64,000 nt of DNA, taken from NCBI GenBank assembly GCA_012270065.1, contig JAAXJB010000047.1:1-64000 (forward strand). Direction: 5' to 3'. The position numbers were made by a program, and so were the translations under genes. Under the pieces are notes generated by a model that searched no databases, was not told where the DNA came from, and was given only the letters and a program-made list of their open reading frames with translations. Source of the DNA: Rubripirellula sp. Its GTDB lineage: Bacteria > Planctomycetota > Planctomycetia > Pirellulales > Pirellulaceae. Positions 20,855 to 29,288 of this stretch are shown piece by piece; positions within the stretch are counted from its first letter, which is position 1, and each line of letters begins with the position of its first letter.

Positions 20855-23800
20855 ATGTTTTTGCAGACGATGATGTTGCGCCCATCGCAAAAAACACTTG
20901 TCGTGATTTTCTGTCTTCACGTGAGTTTCCACTGTCACTCTGTATTTGCTGATGGACTGACTTACGAGCAACACATTCGACCCATTTTTCGGGCCCATTG
21001 TTTTGATTGCCATGGGGCCACTGAGGATCTGGAAGGTGAGCTCGATTTGCGGCAGGTCCGTTTGATGAAACGAGGCGGAGTCAGTGGACCGGTGATTGAA
21101 TTAAAAGAGCCTGGCAGCAGTTTGTTGTTAACACGGATTCAAGATGGCGAGATGCCGCCCGGTGAGGTGAAGGTATCGGCAGAGGAGATCGAGGTAATTC
21201 GACAGTGGATTCAGCAGGGTGCTCCTACTGCACGACCAGAAGCGGCTGATATAGGCATGGGGCTTGGCGTTACACCAGAGGAACGGGCGCACTGGGCTTA
21301 TCAACCAATTCAGCAGAATCTGGTTATCCCGGATACTGTCATGTCACTTGATAAAAGCAGGTTCAGAAATTCCATTGACCTGCTGGTGCAATGGCGGATC
21401 CAGGAAACTGGACGTGGGAAAATTCTTGACCAGGCAGACCGTCCAACACTGATCAAGCGAGCATATTTTGACTTGCTGGGTTTACCACCTGCACCAGAGC
21501 AGATCACAGAATGGGTAAACGATTCGCGAGAAGACTGGTACGAACATTTATTGACTGCTTTGCTGAGCACGCCAGCCTACGGTGAACGCTGGGGTAGACA
21601 TTGGCTGGACGTAGCCGGGTATGCCGATTCCGAGGGGTACACCAATAAAGATGTTGAACGGCCATGGGCCTGGAAATATCGCGATTGGGTAATTCGTTCC
21701 CTGAACGACGACAAGCCTTTTGACGAGTTCATCACCGAGCAACTCGCTGGAGATGAACTCGCTGGTCCTCTCGAAGGTGATTTGTCGGAGAAGCAGATTG
21801 AGTTGTTGACTGCGACCGGGTATTTGCGAATGGCAGCAGACGGAACTGGTAGTGGTGCGAACGATGACGCAGCGCGAAATCAGGTAATGACTGATACGCT
21901 AAAAATTGTCGGCACTTCACTTTTTGGTCTGAGTGTTCAGTGCGCGCAATGTCATGATCACCGCTATGATCCGATTCCCCAGTCGGATTACTACGCACTA
22001 CGTGCAGTTTTTGAACCAGCGCTGGATTGGAAAGCCTGGAAGACACCCAGTGCCCGGCGCGTGTCACTCTATACCGCCGAGGATCGATCCAGAGCTGCAG
22101 AAATTGAAGCACAGGCAAAGAAAGTAGCGGATCAAAAAGCTGCCACGCTGGCTGAATACATGAAGCAGGCATTGGATACGGAACTGGCAAAGTACGAGGA
22201 GCCGCTGCGCACAGAGTTGCGCGTCGCGTACCAGACTTCGGCGAAAGATCGAACACCCCAGCAGCATCAGAAACTCAAGGCCCATCCCAGCGTGAACATC
22301 ACGCCAGGAAACCTTTATCAATACATTCCTGACTCCAAGCCGAAGTTGGCGACTTTTGACGAGGAGATCAAGAAGATTCGCGCGACCAAGCCAGCCGAGC
22401 AGTTCATTCGTGCGCTGGTTGAACCTGCCAACCATGTGCCGGAAACCAGGCTGTTTCATCGCGGTGATTCTGCGCAGCCCCGGCAGGCGGTTGGTCCGGG
22501 ATCGTTGACAGTGCTGTCTGCTGATGGAAAAAGACCGGAGTTTTCCATGGATGACACATCGCTGCCTTCCACCGGTCGACGTTTGGCTTTCGCTCGCTGG
22601 CTTACCAGTCAAGACAATCCGTTGTTGGCAAAAGTCATTGCCAATCGGATCTGGATGCATCACTTCGGGCAAGGACTTGTTGCAACCCCTGCTGATTTCG
22701 GAAAACTCGGAACCCAACCTGGTGATGCACGGCTGTTGGACTGGCTTGCGAAGGAGTTTGTGGACGGTGGCTGGAGTCTGAAACGGCTGCACCACCTGAT
22801 CATGAGCTCCGCTGTCTATCGACAGCGAGTGGGGTTGGAGGATTCCGTATTTCATGAACGCAGGCTACGACGCCTTGAAGCAGAGACGATTCGGGACCGG
22901 ATGCTTGCCGCAAGTGGAAGCCTCGATCAGACCTTGTACGGACCACCGCTGAAAATCAAGGAAGATGACACCGGTCAGGTGATTGTTGAGGGGGAACAGT
23001 TCCGGCGAAGTCTGTACATCCAGACACGCCGAAGTCGCCCGGTCGGCATGCTGCAGACCTTTGACGCTCCTGTCATGGAAACCAACTGTGAAGTCCGTCC
23101 CTCGTCGACAGTGGCGACACAATCTCTGGTTCTTTTGAATGGAAAATTCATCCTTGACCAGGCAGGCAAGCTTGCTGATCGCGTGTCGCGCGAGCCTGCG
23201 AAACCTACGGAGGCTCAACTCGGGTTGACTGTTGAGTTGGAAAATCGAAAGCCGATGTGGCAGTATGGATATGGTTGGTACGATCAGTCAGTGAAGCCAA
23301 CCACAACGTTCCAGCGGTTACAGCATTGGACCGGATCCCAATGGCAGGCAGGTAATGAACTGCCGGATTCCGAGTTGGGTTACACGCTTCTGCGTGCAAC
23401 GGGCGGACATCCCGGAAGTGGTAGAAATGCTGTGATCCGCAGATGGACTTCTCCTGCTACCGGGTTTGTGACGATTGAAGGTTTGCTCTCTCATCCCTCA
23501 GAAAATGGAGATGGTGTCCGCGGTCGCATTGTTTCCGGTACCGGGGGGATCTTGCGTGGAGAATGGGTTGTCCATCACTCAAGCACGCCAACGTTGGTTG
23601 AACGATTTGCAGTTTCGGCTGGTGAAACCATTGATTTCATCACTGATTGCCGCGAGGGAACCAATACAGATTCCTATGACTGGAAGACGACAATCGTTCT
23701 CGCTCGTCAGGGTGGAGATGAACAGACGATCGTGTCAGAGAAGTGTTTTCGTGGTCCGATGCAGTCAGCAACCCATTTGACAGGTCAGGTCATTCGCGCA

Positions 23801-23992
23801 TGGGAACTGGCTTACGGTCGTCAGCCAGCGGATGACGAACTGGTACTGGCAGCGGAGTTCCTGAAACAGCAGATGGAACTGCTTGAATCATCAGCAGACC
23901 ATCTGAAAGAAGGTCGTTCCGTGGTGGAGCAGGCCATGCGTACCTTGTGCCACTCACTGTTTGCGTCCAATGAGTTCCTGTATGTGGAGTAG
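20855..23992 (+). CDS. PSCyt1-DUF1549-DUF1553 protein with C-terminal jelly-roll-like insert
   Basis: Exported haem-motif protein of the PSCyt1/PSCyt2/PSD1 family. Seen: signal peptide (TLVVIFCLHVSFHCHSVFA), PSCyt1 motif C49-F-D-C52-H53, DUF1549 with C363-A-Q-C366-H (CAQCHDHRYDP), a Lys/Ala/Glu helical segment about 410-470, and DUF1553 from about 570 (VIANRIWMHHFGQGLVATPADFG). Within the C-terminal part, about 800-950, is an extra beta-rich domain (MWQYGYGWYDQSV, GFVTIEGLLSHP, AGETIDFITDCREGTN) resembling carbohydrate-binding jelly rolls; after it the DUF1553 end resumes (AWELAYGRQPADDE ... FASNEFLYVE). ATG 20855 is followed by nearby ATGs at 20870 and 20873; no ribosome site decides among them. 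The DUF1501 gene follows after 65 bases. Confidence 0.92.
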   Translation: MFLQTMMLRPSQKTLVVIFCLHVSFHCHSVFADGLTYEQHIRPIFRAHCFDCHGATEDLEGELDLRQVRLMKRGGVSGPVIELKEPGSSLLLTRIQDGEMPPGEVKVSAEEIEVIRQWIQQGAPTARPEAADIGMGLGVTPEERAHWAYQPIQQNLVIPDTVMSLDKSRFRNSIDLLVQWRIQETGRGKILDQADRPTLIKRAYFDLLGLPPAPEQITEWVNDSREDWYEHLLTALLSTPAYGERWGRHWLDVAGYADSEGYTNKDVERPWAWKYRDWVIRSLNDDKPFDEFITEQLAGDELAGPLEGDLSEKQIELLTATGYLRMAADGTGSGANDDAARNQVMTDTLKIVGTSLFGLSVQCAQCHDHRYDPIPQSDYYALRAVFEPALDWKAWKTPSARRVSLYTAEDRSRAAEIEAQAKKVADQKAATLAEYMKQALDTELAKYEEPLRTELRVAYQTSAKDRTPQQHQKLKAHPSVNITPGNLYQYIPDSKPKLATFDEEIKKIRATKPAEQFIRALVEPANHVPETRLFHRGDSAQPRQAVGPGSLTVLSADGKRPEFSMDDTSLPSTGRRLAFARWLTSQDNPLLAKVIANRIWMHHFGQGLVATPADFGKLGTQPGDARLLDWLAKEFVDGGWSLKRLHHLIMSSAVYRQRVGLEDSVFHERRLRRLEAETIRDRMLAASGSLDQTLYGPPLKIKEDDTGQVIVEGEQFRRSLYIQTRRSRPVGMLQTFDAPVMETNCEVRPSSTVATQSLVLLNGKFILDQAGKLADRVSREPAKPTEAQLGLTVELENRKPMWQYGYGWYDQSVKPTTTFQRLQHWTGSQWQAGNELPDSELGYTLLRATGGHPGSGRNAVIRRWTSPATGFVTIEGLLSHPSENGDGVRGRIVSGTGGILRGEWVVHHSSTPTLVERFAVSAGETIDFITDCREGTNTDSYDWKTTIVLARQGGDEQTIVSEKCFRGPMQSATHLTGQVIRAWELAYGRQPADDELVLAAEFLKQQMELLESSADHLKEGRSVVEQAMRTLCHSLFASNEFLYVE

Positions 23993-24043
23993 AACCATGC
24001 CGAAGGTGATGATTTGGAATTGTCTCACTTCAGTTATCAATCG

Positions 24044-24050
24044 AAAGGAG
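24044..24050 (+). promoter_or_regulatory. Ribosome site AAAGGAG deciding a GTG start
   Basis: AAAGGAG lies seven bases before GTG 24058. Without it the first in-frame ATG would be well inside the Tat signal, so this site fixes the start of the DUF1501 protein. Confidence 0.75.
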
Positions 24051-24057
24051 CGAAGCA

Positions 24058-25494
24058 GTGAACGGTTCACGTCGTGAATTTCTGCAGCAGCAGGCGATGG
24101 GTGTAGGTTCTCTTGCGCTGGCGTGGTTGCTGCAACAGGAAAACGCATCAGCAAAATTGAAGAAGATCTCAGCTCAGTCAGAAGTATTTGATCTCAAACC
24201 GAAAGCACCCCATCATCCTCCCAAAGCGAAGGCGATGATATCGCTATTTCAACATGGGGGCCCATCGCACATGGATTTGACAGATCCTAAACCGGAATTG
24301 AGCCGGTTTGATGGAACGGATTACAAGGAAGACATCGCATACAGTTTTGTCAATGAAGCAAGCAAGAAGTTGATGGGGACCCGCTGGAAATTTGCCAAAC
24401 ATGGTGAGTGTGGCACAGAGTTTTCCGAATTGCTGCCGCATACAGCAAGCATTGCGGATGACATTTGCCTGATTCGGAGCATGCACACGGGGGCGAATGG
24501 CCACGAAGTTTCCATCCGGTATTTCCATGGTGGAATTCCTGGTGTGCTCGGAAGAGCGCATTTTGCTTCCTGGTTGCTCTACGGTTTAGGGTCAGAAACT
24601 GAGAACCTGCCTGCGTACATGGTGTTGACTGATCCGGGCGGACATCCTGTGGACGGAATCAATAACTGGTCCAGTGGTTTCATGCCGGCTTTGTATCAAG
24701 GCACAGTGGTGAGGCCCAAAGAACCGCGGATTCTCAATTTGCAGCCTCCAGCACATCTGCAGGGACGTCCCCAGCAGCAAGGCCTTGATTTCCTGCAGAC
24801 GTTGAACCGACGGCATGCCAAGCGATTTCCGGGCGAAAATGATCTGGAAGCCAGAATTGCAAGTTATGAACTTGCCGCGCGGATGCAGACTTCAGCCCAT
24901 GAAGCTTTGGATGTCTCGAAGGAAACCAGGGCGACTCACGAAATGTACGGTTTGAATGATGAAGAAACCCGAGAATACGGAACGCGCTGTTTGATCGCGC
25001 GGCGACTCGTCGAACGGGGTGTCCGTTTTGTTCAGCTGTTTCTGGCGGGACAACCGTGGGACAACCACAGCAATCTTGGCAAAACATTACCGAGTGCCTG
25101 TCGTAAGACAGACAAGCCGGCAGCGGCCCTGGTCAAAGACTTGAAGCAGCGGGGAATGCTGGATGAAGTCCTAGTGCATTGGGGAGGTGAAATTGGTCGT
25201 CTACCAGTAACACAGAATCAGGGCGCACCTGAAAAACATGGACGGGATCACAACGGACAGGGGTTCAGTATCTGGCTCGCAGGAGGTGGAATCAAACCAG
25301 GAATGGTTCATGGCGCAACGGATGATTTTGGTCATCGAGCGATAGAAAACATTGTGACTCCCAACGACTACCAGGCAACTCTCATGCATCTGTTCGGATT
25401 GCAGTGGGACAAGCTTGTATTCAATCACGCGGGCCGGGAGGAAGTGATCACTGCTGGAAGAAATGCGAAAGTGGTCACTGGGATTTTGAGCTGA
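24058..25494 (+). CDS. DUF1501 protein
   Basis: Second DUF1501 protein, paired with the PSCyt/DUF1553 gene 65 bases upstream. GTG start with a strong ribosome site. The N-terminus carries a twin-arginine-like signal (SRREFLQQQAMGVGSLALAWLL). Motifs: ISLFQHGGPSHMDLTDPKP, GEFSELLPHTASIADD-like segment, SWLLYGLGSETENLPAYM, RLVERGVRFVQLF, VHWGGEIGRLP, GRDHNGQGFSIWLAGGG and a YQATLMHLFGL end. In place of the usual GGWDxH motif it has AGQPWDNHSN, still keeping W-D-N/x-H. Full length at 478 residues. Confidence 0.92.
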   Translation: MNGSRREFLQQQAMGVGSLALAWLLQQENASAKLKKISAQSEVFDLKPKAPHHPPKAKAMISLFQHGGPSHMDLTDPKPELSRFDGTDYKEDIAYSFVNEASKKLMGTRWKFAKHGECGTEFSELLPHTASIADDICLIRSMHTGANGHEVSIRYFHGGIPGVLGRAHFASWLLYGLGSETENLPAYMVLTDPGGHPVDGINNWSSGFMPALYQGTVVRPKEPRILNLQPPAHLQGRPQQQGLDFLQTLNRRHAKRFPGENDLEARIASYELAARMQTSAHEALDVSKETRATHEMYGLNDEETREYGTRCLIARRLVERGVRFVQLFLAGQPWDNHSNLGKTLPSACRKTDKPAAALVKDLKQRGMLDEVLVHWGGEIGRLPVTQNQGAPEKHGRDHNGQGFSIWLAGGGIKPGMVHGATDDFGHRAIENIVTPNDYQATLMHLFGLQWDKLVFNHAGREEVITAGRNAKVVTGILS

Positions 25495-25553
25495 CAGTGG
25501 ATGAAAGCATGCAAGTGATGGTGATGGATTGATGGTAACTGACCAGCGCGTGC

Positions 25554-26978
25554 TTACTGCTGATCAACAAAACGGAACGAGTACAGATCGCCGTTGCGAA
25601 TGGTGAATTTCAGTTTCACAGTGCGTCCGGCCAGTGACTGTAAAGACGGGTTTTCTTTCCACGATACGAACTGCGAAATGGAATCACCGGTCAGCGGTTG
25701 GCAATCGTTCGTTGAGAAACCGGGAATCGGCTTTCCATCATGATCCTGTATTTCAACCAGGATTGATCCGGTTTCAGCAGTCACCAGATTCAATTCCAGC
25801 TTTTTACCTTCGAAGGTGAGTGTCCGTGTTGTGAAATGCCCCGTTCTTGCCTCAGCATGAGCTGAAACAAAGCCATCCACCCGATAACTGAAACGTCGAA
25901 CGCGACTGTCGGGGCCAGTGTAGTATGCCTCGGTTGCATACAACGAATATTCCCTTTGATTTCCGGGCAATTGCACCATGCCCCATGTCATGTAATTGCT
26001 GCGGTTCCCTTGTCGGTCCTGTAGAGCCGTTTCAGGAATGACTGGTTTCTGCCAACGTTTGAAATGGAGTCCATCGCGACTTGTCATCAAAATGGGTTCG
26101 ACACGTTGCCCCTGATCCGGCAGATATCGCGTTGGGAACCCAATGAGAAGGTGGGGCGCGCGTGGGTAACGCTGAATGGCATTCGTGTAGAGGTGTTCTC
26201 TTCGTGGTTCAGAATACTTCAGACCAATCGGGTCAGTCCAATTCAGGAAATCGGAGGAGGTGCATGTCATGATGTCGCGGACTCCACCATTGAACCAGCG
26301 ATGATAATCACGGTACGTGTTGGCGACTTCGTCATAGAACGCAAGGTTCTGCGAGTCGAAAGCACCCTTGGTGATGACAGGGGTATCTTGCATCAATTTC
26401 CAATGCAGACCATCCGGGGATTGAAATGCGAATAAACCATGTTTGGATGATTTGTCACCAGGTCGCAATGAGCGTCCGCGTCCCAGAGCTTTGTATCTTG
26501 CTTCAGGCTTGCATTTTGGGTTGGTGTCCTTGAAGGGCGTGAAGTTATGAGTACCTACCCCATCCCAGATGATGTTGTTGGCTGTTGATCCATCGAACTC
26601 ACAGATTCCGAGTTCCGGTTTTTGCCAGTGGATTCCGTCTTCACTCTCTGCATAACAAACCACTTCAGGGTGTGTTGCCTTTTTCGCTTTTTCGTCCCAA
26701 TGAGACCCGCGATAATACATCCGGTATTTATCACCATCCTGGAAAATGGTGTAGTACGCGCACGTATTTCCTTCCCAGGGTCTGTCAGTGACCAGAACAA
26801 CTTCCTCCGGTTCCGGTTGGTGCAGACGGAAGACAATTCCATCTGCTTCCTGAATCAAATGGTCATCAGTCAGCAGTTCTCGCTGCTGTCCAATTGCAAT
26901 GGGTTCGTCGCCGCGTGCAACGTGAGAATGAAACGGCACATGGAGTGTCATGAACAATAAAATTAGAACTCGATACAT
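25554..26978 (-). CDS. Secreted glycosidase-like five-bladed beta-propeller protein
   Basis: Exported protein (signal peptide MYRVLILLFMTLHVPFHSHVARG) resembling the GH43/GH32-type beta-propeller proteins common in planctomycetes. Evidence is the pattern of blades: RPWEGNTCAYYTIFQDGDKY, RMYYRGSHW, VVCYAESEDGIHWQKPELG, KHGLFAFQSPDGLHWKL, MTSRDGLHFKRW, and a C-terminal beta-sandwich (FTTRTLTFEGKKLELN, GSILVEIQDHDGKPIPGFS). The acidic catalytic residues cannot be assigned with confidence, so enzymatic activity is unproven. It is convergent with the second DUF1501 gene and fits the glycan-degrading neighbourhood. Confidence 0.82.
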   Translation of the reverse strand: MYRVLILLFMTLHVPFHSHVARGDEPIAIGQQRELLTDDHLIQEADGIVFRLHQPEPEEVVLVTDRPWEGNTCAYYTIFQDGDKYRMYYRGSHWDEKAKKATHPEVVCYAESEDGIHWQKPELGICEFDGSTANNIIWDGVGTHNFTPFKDTNPKCKPEARYKALGRGRSLRPGDKSSKHGLFAFQSPDGLHWKLMQDTPVITKGAFDSQNLAFYDEVANTYRDYHRWFNGGVRDIMTCTSSDFLNWTDPIGLKYSEPRREHLYTNAIQRYPRAPHLLIGFPTRYLPDQGQRVEPILMTSRDGLHFKRWQKPVIPETALQDRQGNRSNYMTWGMVQLPGNQREYSLYATEAYYTGPDSRVRRFSYRVDGFVSAHAEARTGHFTTRTLTFEGKKLELNLVTAETGSILVEIQDHDGKPIPGFSTNDCQPLTGDSISQFVSWKENPSLQSLAGRTVKLKFTIRNGDLYSFRFVDQQ

Positions 26979-27236
26979 GATCTTGCCACATGGAAATCGG
27001 GGGAGACATTTTGCCTGTATTGCCGAGGATCATATGAATGTATCGCATTCGGTTGTTGTGGTGTGATTTGGCTGGATTCAGCCTGGCTGGAGGCAGAATA
27101 ACATCACAGAATTGTCAAACACCATGAGGTCATTGGTCCTTCTCAACTGCGCAAGAACAGCATCATCACGAGATCCGCAGAAATGATGTGATCAAGGGTC
27201 CTGAACAGTTTGAGTGACTGAAAGATGCAAGCACTT

Positions 27237-28610
27237 TTAGCCGATATTGACTACTTGCTGCGGCGACTGTTCCAGTGCTTCCATGGCAATGGGCAGAAAC
27301 TCCGGGCTGTCATGTAGCAACTCTTCCAGATGTTGTCTGGGATTCTCACACCAGCGCGAATAACCCTTGGTAAAAAGACCAGCAAATTCGTAATCACATG
27401 CTTTCAATGCTTTGATGAAGCTACGGTCGATCGAGGGCAGAACATAATCAGGCACCTTATCAACAGTGGTGAGTGCATGGACACCGGCGAAGACCACGTG
27501 CCTTACATCGTCCTCTACCATATTGGCGGCTGCATCAATCGTGGAACCATCAACCCGATTGATGGTTGTCAGTGCACACATCGCTTTGGCACGTATTTCG
27601 TCATCACGATGATCAACCAGCATTCGAATCTGATCAGCGACTGAATCACTGATTTCATTGCCTTGGCCAGATGCCAGACGTTCGGTAGCACTGATTGCGT
27701 GAAGGGTGGTTGATCTTTCTGTTGATCGGAGTTTTTCCAGTAAAGCAGATTGCTGATCCTGTGTCAGTTCCTGCTCGCTGTTTGCATGCCGGATAGCAAT
27801 GATCTGCGTTGAGGCAGAGGGATGCCTCATCAATTCCCACCATTGGTCTTGGGATTGATCCAGCCGGTTTTGCTTTGCCTGTGGTTCAAAGAATGTATCG
27901 TTGGTCTTCGACAGGTATTTCAGTGAACGTTTCATTGGACGTTTGACTTCAGCATGCAGGTCCTGGATCCAATCGGGTGCTGATTGCTGCCGGGTCCATG
28001 CTGCAAGCGCATTGGCATAAGCAAGCGACTGAATGTTCAAAAATGGCGGAGGTGCAACTTGCCATTGTGTTGAATCCCAGAAGCTGGGTGCTTTTTTTAT
28101 CAACAGGAGATTACTGCGGAGAACTCCCAGCCCCGTTCCGATCACCGCCAGCTCTACCAGTTCGGGAAAATGGGGTTGAGCGAATGTGGTTTGATAAAGC
28201 AGATCATTCACGACCCCATGAATGAGCGTCGCAATTACCAGAGGTGGGTCTTCCTCCAGTGTCATGTTCAGATTGATCACCCGTTGTTTCGCATCGTAGT
28301 TGCCCGGCAGACCGCCGAGTTCGGCACAGGAGCCGCCGCCTCAGCCACCGCCACTGCCGCAATCAGCCGGTTTCTGGGGATCCAGTTGCACTTGGATTTC
28401 TTGTGAATCATGTGAAAGGTGTTGCCCGAGAAAATCGATGATTTGCCTGTTGTTCATGGCTTGTGAATGAAACAGATCAAGCAGTGATTCACGATTGAGC
28501 ACGGGTAAATGAAAACGCTCGAAGCCAAGGCACTCGGCCAGTTGCTGCAGATGGAATTCAATTCTCGATTTTTCACCAACATTCACGTTAGGCTTGGCTG
28601 TGAAGAGCAT
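27237..28610 (-). CDS. Candidate selenoprotein: one reading frame interrupted by a single TGA; degenerate HEXXH-type protein with HEAT-like tail
   Basis: Two open segments in the same frame (28610-28344 and 28340-27237) are separated only by TGA at 28343-28341. Read through, they give 457 residues. The start is ATG 28610 with AGGAG ten bases upstream. Residues 1-80 look like an ordinary folded domain (LLFTAKPNVNVGEK-type start, FHLQQLAECLGFERF). Residues 84-95 are C-G-S-G-G-G-(TGA)-G-G-G-S-C. The next part resembles a conserved bacterial family in which VATLAHELGH is a HEXXH zinc motif; here it is VIATLIHGVVND, with H131-G-V-V-N135, so the zinc site is lost. The second half has helical repeats like HEAT (LVDHRDDEIRAKAMCALTTI). 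With the downstream hairpin, selenocysteine at 90 is plausible; a nonsense mutation of a Gly or Cys codon is the alternative. The frame is intact and protein-like on both sides. Confidence 0.75.
28303..28319 (-). promoter_or_regulatory. Candidate bacterial SECIS hairpin
   Basis: In the transcript, CUCGGC (28319-28314) pairs with GCCGGG (28308-28303): six base pairs including one U-G, closing the five-base loop GGUCU (28313-28309). The loop starts 27 nt after the UGA at 28343-28341. Known bacterial SECIS elements have a short stem and a G- or GU-containing apical loop about 16-37 nt after UGA; E. coli fdhF has AGGUCU between GC pairs. A competing small hairpin GCCG-AACU-CGGC overlaps it, and the local GC-rich glycine codons make chance stems likely, so this is suggestive only. 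Confidence 0.5.
28341..28343 (-). other. In-frame TGA, candidate selenocysteine codon
   Basis: TGA at codon 90 of the 27237-28610 gene, flanked by three glycine codons on each side and by cysteines at 84 and 95. No other stop interrupts the 457-codon frame. Confidence 0.6.
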
Positions 28611-29288
28611 GGTGGAACGTCTCCTGGCTGGTGACGAAGCAATGAAGCGGGCGGGTATCAAGGCAAGCGTACAGTAATGGCCGGAATGAAACAGCGCGGA
28701 TTCTCGTTCAAGTTCACTGGTGCGGATAAATGCTGGTTGTTGTCCGCTCAGACACGTTGGAAGGGTTTGGTCGACCCAAATATCGGGTTGTACTCAGATT
28801 CCGAGTTAGGACTGGCCTATCTTGAGCAAGGCCAGATGGGTGTCAGTGGCTTTGCCATCTGAATCCGTCGAGGTAAGCAGTATTTGGGTGAGTTTGGCTG
28901 CATTTAAAATGTGCAGCAAAGTCAAAAACTGGGATGAAACGTTCGTTGGGACATTGCCACCGCAGCAATTGTTGGAGTAGTTCGGACTGACTGGGAGAGG
29001 GGCTCACTGTTGTCAAAAATCGATGCGGAGCTTGGTAAGTTTGGTGGTCAATCCATGAATGCTTGCATACGGAGTGTGCGGAACCCCTGCTTGTTACTGT
29101 TTGAGATTAGTCGCATTTTCACACAGGATAGGGGTTCATCTGAACCGCTGCTCGTCGTGGGTACCACGGGCAATCTTTGGAAATGCGGCTGAATTGACAC
29201 GTACGAGCGGATAGTTAGGGTTGGCAATTTGCCAGCATATCGAACATACTCTCAACTCTCCCAGGATTCCTCCCAAATAGAGTTGAAG
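28611..29288. other. Divergent intergenic region
   Basis: About 680 bases between the candidate selenoprotein gene and the peptide transporter. It contains the AGGAG ribosome site (28621-28625, minus strand). Two roughly 60-codon plus-strand frames (28677-28862 and 29010-29192) exist but lack ribosome sites and family resemblance; I do not call them. No RNA gene or repeat seen. Confidence 0.4.

Noticed and set aside
28677-28862. Plus-strand 61-codon frame upstream of the POT gene
   Set aside because: No ribosome site, no recognisable family; probably chance.
29010-29192. Plus-strand 60-codon frame
   Set aside because: No ribosome site or family; probably chance.
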